The position numbers and the translations under genes are program-made. Below the pieces are notes generated by a model. The model had not been told where the DNA came from, made no database searches, and saw nothing but the letters and a program-made list of their open reading frames with translations. Of a stretch of DNA of 18,217 nt, positions 1 to 7,519 are shown in pieces (the first letter of the stretch is position 1; every line of letters begins with the position of its first letter). Source of the DNA: an uncultured Clostridium sp. GTDB taxonomy: Bacteria; Bacillota; Clostridia; Lachnospirales; Lachnospiraceae. The stretch is from positions 1 to 18,217 of the forward strand of contig URNT01000052.1 of the NCBI GenBank assembly GCA_900549235.1, given 5' to 3'.

Positions 1-60
1 TTATCATAGAAGACCTTTTAAATCTTTATTTACAGAAAAACTTTCATAGACTCTTGGGTG

Positions 61-264
61 CTATACCGCTTTTCCTTTCCATAGAGTGACTTTTGAATGG
101 TCGAATGTTCCGATGTGATTGTAGATAATCTCGATTTTCTGTAAACGCCGTCCACTGCTTTTATCGGGGGCATGAACAATTATCCTATCCACAAACTCAT
201 GCAGTATTTCAGGTGCAAGTTCCGTCAGGTTGGTGTACTTTTTAACAATGGAGAGGAAATGGTC
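61..264 (-). pseudogene. Serine recombinase remnant (C-terminal DUF4368-like end)
   Basis: About 68 codons read on the minus strand and end at a stop at 61-63. They contain KKYTNLTELAPEILHEFVDR followed by IIVHAPDKSSGRRLQKIEI, which is characteristic of the C-terminal DUF4368 region of large serine recombinases carried by Firmicute conjugative transposons and prophages. The catalytic resolvase domain and the zinc-ribbon/recombinase domain are absent. Upstream of about base 264 the frame stays open to 324, but the residues (MWGFARGKLRNSILGGG) no longer resemble the family, so a breakpoint lies near 264-270. An intact protein of this class has roughly 500-560 residues, so this is a non-functional scar of a departed or decayed mobile element. 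Confidence is good for the family and high for non-functionality. Confidence 0.72.
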
Positions 265-453
265 AATATAAGCACCACCTCCAAGGATAGAATTTCTCAA
301 TTTTCCTCTTGCAAATCCCCACAAAAAGTGCTAAGATGCCTTCTTACTTTTTCCAACCCGTTATTCCCTTACACCCTCAAAGGGCGGTATTCCTCCAAGA
401 AATGATTACGATACGATCATCTGGCGCCACCTTTTCCGCCGCCCTTAGGATAA

Positions 454-880
454 GGCGCAGGTTTTCTGCTGGATGATGACGATTATGCCAGGACCCGTCA
501 GCATCATCCTCTGTCCTGGCTTTTGGAGGCGGCGATGATCTGGGATGCAGACGACGCATTTGTGGAGAATTACCACAGAATCATGGAGGGAGATCTGCTG
601 GAACACAGAAATTCCGGCCGCCTTGTACGGGTCATCGATTCGCTGCTGGGGCAGTTTATGCCGGCAGCAGTTCTGGACGATATGGGGGATTCCGGTGACA
701 TTGACCGAAGCCAGGACCATTGATACGGTATCAGAATTTTATAAATCCATGAATGCCAGAGAATCCAGAGGGAAGGATGAACAGGAAAGACTGTATCTGC
801 GGATTCTGATGATCACCGATTATATCACTGGAATGACCTGCAATCATGCTAAAAAGCTGTACCGTGAGCTATTTGAATAA
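454..880 (+). pseudogene. dgt: Degraded dGTPase gene (HD-superfamily triphosphohydrolase), 3' part
   Basis: Two adjacent reading frames together resemble the C-terminal half of a bacterial deoxyguanosinetriphosphate triphosphohydrolase. Frame 1 (about 454-723) reads TRQHHPLSWLLEAA, matching the family's RHPLxxLxEAADDI segment, then jumps to FVENYHRIMEGDLL, which resembles a segment roughly 100 residues further on in intact proteins, so an internal deletion is likely. Frame 2 (from about 720 to the stop at 878-880) carries GKDEQERLYLRILMITDYIT followed by GMTCNHAKKLYRELFE, the typical C-terminal end (usually DYISGMTDxYAxxLYQEL). A frameshift near 690-720 and a stop codon at 451-453 break the gene, and the N-terminal HD-motif region is missing. 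Intact relatives have about 450-500 residues. No product is expected. The assignment rests on remembered family motifs and was not confirmed by search. Confidence 0.66.
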
Positions 881-1069
881 AAGAAAAAATAACGCTTGCA
901 AAACATATGTTCTCTGATAGACTTTTAATATATATTCAGAACTGCCTTATGTGCCTTGGCTGCTGGGTACATGAAGGCTTTTTATAAAACGCCCTTGTTG
1001 CTTGTTCTAAGCGATTCTGAAACTTGATCCAGCGATTTTACCACATGACTCATCCAGGAGGTTCTGCCT

Positions 1070-2851
1070 ATGAAAAAACGTACCCTTTTCTTACTTATTC
1101 TTGTCCTTATTGCCTGTTTTTCTTCCTTATATTTTGCCCGCCCTAAGATACTTCCCAGAGAGCAGGACCGTGAATTTTCTGTTGGCTCTCCCTTACGCCT
1201 CAGCCAGGTTTCGGAGTGCCAGACGGAGAACCTGTACAAGCTTTGCAAGGTATGGGGATTTGTAAAATATTACCACCCCTCTGTTAATGATGGCACTTTA
1301 AACTGGGACGCGGAGCTTTTACGGGTTCTGCCTGAGCTGTTGGAATGTGATGATGAAAAAGAGGCGGATCAGGTGCTTTACAGCTGGCTGTCCGGCTTTC
1401 CGGTCCCGGAGCTGGAAATAGACGAAGAAACTGAATCATGGCTGGAACTTCAAAAGGAAGCCGGATGGATGGAGGCAGATACAGACTGGATCACGGATGC
1501 CGGCTTTCTGGGGCCGGAGGTCAGGGGATATTTGTCGAAGCTGTCCGGGCTGTATCAGGCAGACCGCAGGTATGCTTATGCTTCCTTTGCAGAGGGAGCT
1601 CCTTATGTGGCATTTGAAAATGAGACATCCCTGTCGCTTAAACCGGAGGATGCCGGTGTTAAGCTGCTGGCATTGTTCCGCTTTTGGAATATATACCAGT
1701 ATTATTCCCCTAACCTTCACATTACGGTGAAGGACTGGGATCTGGTGCTCCGTGAAAGCATCCCGGAGATACTGGCAGCAGATACATACCGGGATTATGT
1801 TCTCTCCATTGCCAGGATGACGGCTCAGACTGCTGATGCGCATATCACTCTGCGGGATAAGGATTATGTTGTGTGGTTCTATTATGGAAGGAATTTTCTT
1901 CCCTGTGCTATAAAAGAAGTAGATGGACAGGCGGTGGTAAGCCAGTCTCAAGGCGGAGTTCTCCTTCCAGGTGACCGGATCCTGGCTGTAGATGGGATTT
2001 CCATAGAAGAGCGGAGTCAGGTACTCAGCCGGTACATTCCCCTTCCCGAGCCAGACCGATGGCTGGAGAAGTTAAAGTATCAGCTTCTTGAATCGGAGCA
2101 GGAGAACGCTTCTGTGCTTGTGCTTCGGGACGGAGAGGAGAAGGAACTGAGTGTTTCTACTCTGGAACAGCCTTTCCAGTATAAAAATCCTGTGCAAAAT
2201 GGCTTCCTTTGTCAGTCCTCTGCTGTCGGTCTGCCGGTTCCGGAGGGAAAGATTGGATATATAGACCCCTCTGCCTTAAAGGAGGGGGATGTAGAGGATC
2301 TGATGGAGAGCTTTCAGCACACAGACGGCATTATTGTTGATCTGCGCTATTATCCCACTGTTTTCCTTCCTTATCTTCTGGGAGAATATATTACACCGGA
2401 GCCGGTTCCCTTTGCGGTACTGACCTTCCCCAATCAGGCTGTTCCTGGGGCATTTTATAAGAATGAGCTGTTTTATACCGGAGCCGGATGGATGAAGACA
2501 TCGGGGATGGGAGAGAAGGAGTATCCGCGTTATGAGGGTAAGGTGATCCTGCTTATGGACGGAGGCTCTGTAAGCCAGAGTGAGTTTACCGTTATGGCTC
2601 TTCGCCAGGCGCCTAATGCTGTGGTGCTGGGAAGCGCCTCCATGGGAGCAGACGGAAATGTAGTAAGTATCCCGCTTCCAGGCGGTATCCAGTTCAATAT
2701 GACCGGTTTGGGAGTTTATACGCCAGAGGGAGGCCAGACCCAGCGCACCGGTCTTGTGCCGGATGAGATCTGCTTTCCTACGGAACAGGGACTGCGGGAA
2801 GGGCGGGATGAGCTGATCGAGAGAGCCGTCCAACGGATCCTTCAGCCCTAG
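1070..2851 (+). CDS. S41-family (C-terminal-processing-like) peptidase, membrane-anchored or lipoprotein
   Basis: The 593-residue protein starts at an ATG eight bases after AGGAGG (1056-1061). The N-terminus is MKKRT followed by a hydrophobic stretch ending LIAC (residues 13-16), which fits a lipobox with C16 as the lipidated cysteine; an uncleaved anchor is the alternative. Residues 40-260 form a helical N-terminal region with two related motifs, WGFVKYYHP (62-70) and FWNIYQYYSP (205-214). A PDZ-like segment with GDRILAVDG lies around 275-360. The S41 catalytic core occupies about 390-590, with GGSVSQSEF (498-506), where S502 aligns with the nucleophile, then GADGNVVSIPLPGG (526-539) and a GRDELIERA tail. 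The architecture resembles clostridial and Bacteroidetes S41 peptidases of unknown substrate acting outside the membrane. The gene stands alone after a 189-base gap in which no convincing promoter was seen, and its stop codon overlaps a repeat-like arm. Confidence 0.86.
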   Translation: MKKRTLFLLILVLIACFSSLYFARPKILPREQDREFSVGSPLRLSQVSECQTENLYKLCKVWGFVKYYHPSVNDGTLNWDAELLRVLPELLECDDEKEADQVLYSWLSGFPVPELEIDEETESWLELQKEAGWMEADTDWITDAGFLGPEVRGYLSKLSGLYQADRRYAYASFAEGAPYVAFENETSLSLKPEDAGVKLLALFRFWNIYQYYSPNLHITVKDWDLVLRESIPEILAADTYRDYVLSIARMTAQTADAHITLRDKDYVVWFYYGRNFLPCAIKEVDGQAVVSQSQGGVLLPGDRILAVDGISIEERSQVLSRYIPLPEPDRWLEKLKYQLLESEQENASVLVLRDGEEKELSVSTLEQPFQYKNPVQNGFLCQSSAVGLPVPEGKIGYIDPSALKEGDVEDLMESFQHTDGIIVDLRYYPTVFLPYLLGEYITPEPVPFAVLTFPNQAVPGAFYKNELFYTGAGWMKTSGMGEKEYPRYEGKVILLMDGGSVSQSEFTVMALRQAPNAVVLGSASMGADGNVVSIPLPGGIQFNMTGLGVYTPEGGQTQRTGLVPDEICFPTEQGLREGRDELIERAVQRILQP

Positions 2852-2868
2852 AGCTTATTTGAAAATCC
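2850..2868. repeat. Solo arm related to the 4893-5054 palindrome
   Basis: AGAGCTTATTTGAAAATCC begins at the last two bases of the S41 gene's TAG stop. It closely matches the outer arm AGAGCGTGTTTGAAAATTC of the palindromic element at 4893, which likewise begins in a TAG stop codon. No good inverted partner was found before 2962, so this may be a degraded or half element. A chance match is possible. Confidence 0.4.
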
Positions 2869-2961
2869 CTGCAGTCATGTCCAGTTTCATGCATAAATTC
2901 CATTTTCTGAGCCTATACTATAAAAAACAGCCCGGAGATTTATCAGAGGGGCGAATAAAGT

Positions 2962-3579
2962 TTGGGTGGACAGCTTAGCATGAAATTATGGAAGACATTT
3001 AGCATACAGAGGCGTGAGGATATATCTTACTATGATACATCAGGAAAATTTGAAGCGGAGCGGTTTGCCGCGCAGCTGGATCAGCTGATCTGCGAGGAGA
3101 TGGCCTCCAAAGGAAAATCAGGAGTCATGTTTCTCTGCATTGGGACAGACCGGTCTACGGGAGACAGCCTGGGGCCTCTCATCGGTCATAAGCTCCGCAG
3201 GCGGCGCCTTCGGGGGGCGGCAGTGATCGGAACCCTGGATAAGCCGGTCCATGCCATGAATCTGGAGCTGTATGCCAGATATATCCGGTCCAATTATCCG
3301 GATTATGTGGTGGTGGCTATCGATGCTTCTGTGGGAAGTCCGGATCATGTGGGATTTGTTACCCTTGGAAAGGGAGCACTGCAGCCGGGGCTGGGGGTGT
3401 CGAAGGAATTGGAAGCCATCGGTGATATTTCCATTACAGGCATTGTAGGAGGCTGCAACAGCCGCGATCCGGTGATGCTTCAGAGTGTCCGCCTGTCTAT
3501 GGTGATGAAGATAGCAGACTGTATCTGTGAAAGCATTTATCTTGTCGAACGATTTTGGGAAAATGCTGCCATAATATGA
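2962..3579 (+). CDS. yyaC: YyaC-family sporulation protein (HybD/spore-protease-like fold)
   Basis: The 205-residue protein carries the YyaC hallmark CIGTDRSTGDSLGPLIG (residues 59-75), followed by GTLDKPVHAMNL (90-101), VVAIDASVG (117-125) and GIVGGCNSRDPVMLQ (160-174). YyaC proteins are small, soluble and conserved in endospore formers; they are predicted to resemble hydrogenase-maturation and germination proteases, with conserved Asp and His residues such as D68, H97 and D121 as plausible active-site positions. The substrate is unknown. Two starts are possible: TTG at 2962, ten bases after AGAGGGG, and ATG at 2980, ten bases after GGGTGG. The longer form is reported, but the shorter one (199 residues) is about equally likely. 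It lies 110 bases after the S41 gene and 61 bases before the LysM gene, on the same strand. Its presence supports a spore-forming host. Confidence 0.87.
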   Translation: MGGQLSMKLWKTFSIQRREDISYYDTSGKFEAERFAAQLDQLICEEMASKGKSGVMFLCIGTDRSTGDSLGPLIGHKLRRRRLRGAAVIGTLDKPVHAMNLELYARYIRSNYPDYVVVAIDASVGSPDHVGFVTLGKGALQPGLGVSKELEAIGDISITGIVGGCNSRDPVMLQSVRLSMVMKIADCICESIYLVERFWENAAII

Positions 3580-3640
3580 CAAAATATGCACCAAGAATCT
3601 GCTATGCTTATGAAGAATATGATAAGCGGGGTGAGATTCA

Positions 3641-4894
3641 ATGGGAGAATTATATGAGCCCTTTCCGAAGCTGCCGAAAAATATACGGCAGATCGGGGAG
3701 CGGGACAAGGTTTTAAAGCTGTATGTAGAAGATTATGTAAATACGTATCTGAAGCGTCTTTTGCCGGCTAAGGGATCGGATCTGCGGGTCGGCCTCCTGC
3801 TTGGAAGCCGGGAGACCCATGAGGATATCCCCTATGTTTTTGTAGATGGGGCAGTGGAGATGGAGGCAGTGGCCCAGGAGGGGGAAAGGGTGGTATTCAC
3901 CGAGGAAGCCTGGAAAAAGGCTTATCAGGAGGTGGAGCAGCTTTTTCCTAAGCGGACCGTCCAGGGGTGGTTTCTTTGTGGAAATCCGGGCTGCGGGCTG
4001 AATCCTCTTAATTACTGGAAGCAGCACAGCCAGTATTTTACAGGAAAGAACCAGCTTATGTATCTGAGCTGCGGTCTGGAAGGAGAAGAGTCAGTTTACA
4101 TAACGTCATCGGATGGATTTTATAAGCTTCAGGGCTACAGTGTATATTATGAGCGGAACCAGCTGATGCAGGATTATATGGTGCTTCGGAAGGACGTGCC
4201 GAAGGTGGAGACCGGTGGCAGCGATCAGGTGATCCGGGATTTCCGCCAGCGGATGGAGGAGAGACGGTCCGAGGCAGGACGTCACAGGGGAACGGTGGGA
4301 GTTCTTTCCGGGCTGTGCAGTGTTCTGGCTATTACGGTGATGGCCGGAGGTGTGGCTATGTTTAATAATTATCAGAAGCTTCATCGGATGGAAACGGTGA
4401 TCGCCTCTGTCATGCCGGAGGGGAACATCCGCGACAGTCTGCTTTCCTCCGGGATCAGCGGCATCACCCAGAATGGAGCCGGGAAGGGCTGGACAGGCAT
4501 TGACGCTCCGGATTATGTGATTGAGGAGGCTCCGGGAAATATAAGCCCTACAGAAGCATCCTCCAAGGAAGCGGTAAAAGAAAGCGCTTCAGAGATTGCG
4601 CCGGAGACTATGCCTGCTTCTGGGACAAGGGAGAAAACAAAGGAACCGGAAACAGAAGCCCCGGCTGAGACAACAGGTGCTGTCAAGGAAACGTCAAAGG
4701 AGACGGCGGCTCCAGAGACAAAGGCGGCTTCAACCGCTAATTATCAGGTTTATACAGTAGGAGACGGTGAATCTCTTTATGGCATTTGCTACAAGCTCTA
4801 CAAGAGCCTGCGCCATGCAGAGGAGATCTGCAAGATCAACGGGCTGGCAGACGCGGACAGTATTTACAGCGGCCAGAAGCTGCTGGTGCCTTAG
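3641..4894 (+). CDS. Membrane protein with degenerate MPN/JAMM-like N-domain and C-terminal LysM domain
   Basis: The 417-residue protein starts at an ATG six bases after GGTGAG (3629-3634). Residues about 25-180 follow the order of an MPN (JAB1/Mov34) fold: VGLLLGSRE (50-58), YVFVDGAVEME (65-75), FTEEAW (86-91), VQGWFLCGNPGCGL (107-120), LMYLSCG (139-145) and GYSVYY (165-170). The metal-binding HxHP motif of active enzymes (usually GWYHSHPG) is replaced by GWFLCGNPG, so peptidase activity is not expected. A single membrane helix spans about 217-241. A Pro/Glu/Thr/Lys-rich linker covers 300-366, and a LysM domain (YQVYTVGDGESLYGICYKLY, then NGLADADSIYSGQKLLVP) occupies 368-417. LysM binds N-acetylglucosamine in peptidoglycan, so the C-terminus should be extracellular and the MPN-like domain cytoplasmic, a single-pass link between cytoplasm and wall. 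LysM is certain; the MPN assignment is an inference from motif order. Its proximity to yyaC suggests, but does not prove, a sporulation or envelope role. Confidence 0.84.
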   Translation: MGELYEPFPKLPKNIRQIGERDKVLKLYVEDYVNTYLKRLLPAKGSDLRVGLLLGSRETHEDIPYVFVDGAVEMEAVAQEGERVVFTEEAWKKAYQEVEQLFPKRTVQGWFLCGNPGCGLNPLNYWKQHSQYFTGKNQLMYLSCGLEGEESVYITSSDGFYKLQGYSVYYERNQLMQDYMVLRKDVPKVETGGSDQVIRDFRQRMEERRSEAGRHRGTVGVLSGLCSVLAITVMAGGVAMFNNYQKLHRMETVIASVMPEGNIRDSLLSSGISGITQNGAGKGWTGIDAPDYVIEEAPGNISPTEASSKEAVKESASEIAPETMPASGTREKTKEPETEAPAETTGAVKETSKETAAPETKAASTANYQVYTVGDGESLYGICYKLYKSLRHAEEICKINGLADADSIYSGQKLLVP

Positions 4895-5054
4895 AGCGTG
4901 TTTGAAAATTCATTCCCGCCATCTGCACACCCCACTTCGCGGCATATTTGATCCGGATTCAGTCAGCGTAGCCTACTACGCCTCCTTCACCCGGCCCAAA
5001 TCTTCCACGAAGTGTGACGCACAGCTGACGAAAAGCAATTTTCAAACACACTCT
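4893..5054 (-). repeat. 162-bp imperfect palindromic element (probable structured RNA or miniature repeat)
   Basis: Outer arms AGAGCGTGTTTGAAAATT (4893-4910) and AATTTTCAAACACACTCT (5037-5054) are inverted repeats with one mismatch. The dyad is centred at 4973.5, where GCGTAG (4966-4971) and CTACGC (4976-4981) flank the loop CCTA. The intervening sequence is also self-complementary: of 56 positions aligned by hand between the halves, about 37 match. All ten transition mismatches, plus the one in the outer arm, give G-U pairs in the minus-strand RNA and C-A mismatches in the plus-strand RNA, so the minus strand is given as the likely sense strand. There is no open reading frame. The left end uses the last two bases of the preceding TAG stop. 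Size, terminal arms and placement suggest a dispersed miniature repeat; it could also act as a terminator-like 3' hairpin for the LysM gene. Confidence 0.75.
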
Positions 5055-5182
5055 GACGCGTGTCTCAAAATCCATATAAAACATATAAAAACAGGACAAA
5101 AAATCATAATGCGTTTTGCCGGAAATTGTTGTATACTATCTCCATGGGTACATGAGGAATGCAGCAGTTGGGAGAACGAAAG

Positions 5183-6472
5183 ATGGACAATACAAATTCA
5201 ATGAGCAGGGAAAATAAAAAAAAGCAGTTAAAGCGCCAGGTCGTTCGCCCGAATCATGTTCAGCAGAACGAGGAGGAGAGCCGGGAAATTCTGCGCCAGG
5301 CTCATCAGAGGAAGGTGCGCCGCCGGCTGATCCTCCTTCTGGTGCTGGTGCTGATCTTCGGTGGAGCCGCCATTGGTTTTGTTCAGTACAGCAAATACCA
5401 CCAGTATGGAAGCTATCAGGTGGCCTGGGAAAAGAATCTGACAGATGAGGCCCAGGAGTCAGCGGCCAAGGGCGAGGGGAGCTTTGGCGGATATGTGGAT
5501 TTTGCAGGCGGGGTTCTTAAGTACACCAAGGATGGAGCCTCCTATATTGATGCTCAGGGAAAAGCAGTGTGGATCCAGAGTTATGAGATGAAGACACCGA
5601 TTGTAGCGGTAAATGGAGATTTCGCGGCGATTGCGGATCGCCAGGGCAACCATATCTTCATATGTGATACCAAAGGGACCCAGGGACAGGCAACCACCCT
5701 TCTTCCCATCCTTCAGATCTCTGTTTCAGCCAAGGGCGTTGTATCGGCCCTCCAGGAGGATTCAAGAGCCAGCTATATTTATATGTATAAGAAGGACGGA
5801 AGCTCCCTTGATATTACGATTAAGTCCCTGCTTTCAGGAGACGGTTACCCCATTGATATGAGCCTGTCGCCCAACGGGACACAGCTTATGACCTCCTTTA
5901 TGTATCTGGATCAGGGGATGATCAAAAATAAGATCGTATTTTATAACTTCGGCCTTGGTAAAAATGACCCAAACCGAGTGGTGGGAATATTCTTTCCTCA
6001 GGATCTGGGGGACTCCATGGCAGGACGTGTCCGCTTTCTGGATGAAAGTCATGCAGTGGCATTTACCGATAAAGGTATTCAGTTTTTCTCTACCCGTGTA
6101 GAGACATCTCCGGAGCTTACAAAGCAGATCACCCTTGAGGAAAATGTGCGGAGCATCACCAGCACCAGCCGTCATATCGGCGTTATAACAGACAACGGAG
6201 AGGGCGGAGATTCCTATCTGCTGAGAGTTTTTGATATAGAAGGAAATTCTATATTCCAGACCTCATTTAACTACCAGTATACTGGCTTTGATATTGACGG
6301 GGACTATGTCCTTCTCTATAATGACAGCTCCTGCCGGGTCTATAATATGTCCGGTACGGAGAAATTTAACGCAACCTTTGATTTTACGGTTTCAAAGGTG
6401 TCTGCAGGCCGTTTCCCTGGAACCCTTCTTGTGATGGGCCCCCAGAGGATGATGGAGATTAAAATGCAGTAA
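5183..6472 (+). CDS. DUF5711-like single-pass membrane protein with propeller-like extracellular domain
   Basis: The 429-residue protein starts at ATG 5183, seven bases after GGAGA. An in-frame ATG at 5159 has only AGGA two bases before it and was not chosen. The N-terminal 45 residues are very basic and polar (KKKQLKRQ, HQRKVRRR), followed by one membrane helix at about 47-68. The rest (about 75-425) is predicted outside the membrane and consists of repeated short beta-strand blocks such as YVDFAGGVLKYTKDGASYID, GDFAAIADRQGNHIFICD and GTQLMTSFMYL. Its hydrophobic/turn rhythm resembles a WD40- or PQQ-like beta-propeller. It looks like the DUF5711 family, widespread in Lachnospiraceae and of unknown function. 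It lies 39 bases upstream of the glucokinase gene, probably in one operon. A TATACT at 5132-5137 could be a -10 box, but no good -35 box stands at the right distance. Confidence 0.76.
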   Translation: MDNTNSMSRENKKKQLKRQVVRPNHVQQNEEESREILRQAHQRKVRRRLILLLVLVLIFGGAAIGFVQYSKYHQYGSYQVAWEKNLTDEAQESAAKGEGSFGGYVDFAGGVLKYTKDGASYIDAQGKAVWIQSYEMKTPIVAVNGDFAAIADRQGNHIFICDTKGTQGQATTLLPILQISVSAKGVVSALQEDSRASYIYMYKKDGSSLDITIKSLLSGDGYPIDMSLSPNGTQLMTSFMYLDQGMIKNKIVFYNFGLGKNDPNRVVGIFFPQDLGDSMAGRVRFLDESHAVAFTDKGIQFFSTRVETSPELTKQITLEENVRSITSTSRHIGVITDNGEGGDSYLLRVFDIEGNSIFQTSFNYQYTGFDIDGDYVLLYNDSSCRVYNMSGTEKFNATFDFTVSKVSAGRFPGTLLVMGPQRMMEIKMQ

Positions 6473-6511
6473 TCAGATATGATTATATAAAAAAGAAAGG
6501 AAGATTATACA

Positions 6512-7456
6512 ATGGGGATGAAATGTATCGGAATTGATGTAGGAGGAACTACCGTAAAGGTGGGATTATTTGAGGTGACAGGCCAATTGCTTGATAAATG
6601 GGAGGTAAAGACCCGCAAGGAGGATGGGGGATCTCATATTCTTGAGGACGTAGCGGTATCTATCCGGGAAAAGCTCAGTGTCATGGGGCTTGACCTGAAA
6701 AAGGATGTGGCAGGCGCAGGGCTTGGCGTTCCCGGGCCAGTGCTTCCGGACGGCTATGTGGAGGTTTGTGTTAATCTGGGATGGCGGGATATGAATCCTC
6801 AGAAGCAGCTCAGTGAGCTTTTAGACGGTATTCCGGTAAAGAGCGGCAATGATGCCAATGTGGCAGCCCTTGGCGAGATGTGGCAGGGAGGCGGCAAGGG
6901 CTACAGTGATCTTGTGATGATCACACTGGGAACCGGTGTTGGCGGCGGAGTGATCCTGAATCAGCAGATCCTGGCTGGCAGGCATGGACTGGCAGGGGAG
7001 ATCGGCCATATCCACGTAAGAGATGAGGAGCAGGAGCCCTGTAACTGCGGAGGTGTAGGCTGCTTAGAGCAGGTAAGCTCCGCAACTGGCATTGCAAGAG
7101 AAGCCAGAAGGAAGATGGCCGCCAGCGATAAGCCATCCTCTCTCCGCCAGTATGGCGATCAGGTAACTGCTAAGAATGTATTGGATGAGGCAAAGGCAGG
7201 AGATGAGCTGGCTCTTGAGGTAACAGAGACAGTATGCCATTATCTGGGACTAGCTCTGGCTCAGGCCGCCATGCTGATTGATCCGGAGATCTTCGTGATC
7301 GGTGGCGGTGTGTCAAAGGCGGGAGACTTCCTGATTGAGAAGATTCGGAAACACTATGACCATTTTACCCCTATTTCCGAAAGTAAGAGCAAATTAGGAC
7401 TGGCAACCCTGGGGAATGATGCAGGTATTTATGGAGCTGCAAGACTGATCCTGTAA
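6512..7456 (+). CDS. glcK: ROK-family glucokinase
   Basis: The 314-residue protein starts at ATG 6512 after GAAAGGAAG (6495-6503); ATG 6518 is a possible alternative two codons in. It phosphorylates glucose with ATP to glucose-6-phosphate in the cytoplasm. Motifs in order: the ATP phosphate-binding IDVGGTTVKVG (8-18), GVPGPV (72-77), the catalytic GNDANV with D114 (112-117), the LGTGVGGG loop (139-146), the ROK signature with GEIGH (162-166), and the zinc-binding cluster CNCGGVGCLE (177-186) with H166. The C-terminal FVIGGGVSKAG closes the adenosine pocket. Length is normal for a glucokinase of this group. It follows the DUF5711-like gene by 39 bases and ends at a strong bidirectional terminator. 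Other ROK sugar kinases are possible, but overall similarity favours glucokinase. Confidence 0.9.
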   Translation: MGMKCIGIDVGGTTVKVGLFEVTGQLLDKWEVKTRKEDGGSHILEDVAVSIREKLSVMGLDLKKDVAGAGLGVPGPVLPDGYVEVCVNLGWRDMNPQKQLSELLDGIPVKSGNDANVAALGEMWQGGGKGYSDLVMITLGTGVGGGVILNQQILAGRHGLAGEIGHIHVRDEEQEPCNCGGVGCLEQVSSATGIAREARRKMAASDKPSSLRQYGDQVTAKNVLDEAKAGDELALEVTETVCHYLGLALAQAAMLIDPEIFVIGGGVSKAGDFLIEKIRKHYDHFTPISESKSKLGLATLGNDAGIYGAARLIL

Positions 7457-7470
7457 TCTGCTGGTAATAA

Positions 7471-7512
7471 AAAAGAGATGATACCAGGGCTGATCCTGAT
7501 CTCATCTCTTTT
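7471..7512. terminator. Bidirectional intrinsic terminator
   Basis: The arms AAAAGAGATGA (7471-7481) and TCATCTCTTTT (7502-7512) are perfectly complementary. The 20-base loop has its own small stem, CAGG (7485-7488) with CCTG (7495-7498). A T-run follows on the plus strand and an A-run precedes the stem, giving a T-run on the minus strand too. It lies between the convergent glucokinase gene (ends 7456) and the cell-wall protein gene (ends 7520) and should terminate both. Confidence 0.9.
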
Positions 7513-7519
7513 TTTAGAT

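Noticed and set aside
5132..5137. TATACT as a promoter for the DUF5711-like gene
   Set aside because: TTGCCG is only ten bases upstream and no other -35 box fits; not strong enough to list as a feature.
966..5156. Shared GGGTACATGA at about 966 and about 5147
   Set aside because: Only ten bases match, with no extended similarity around them; likely chance.
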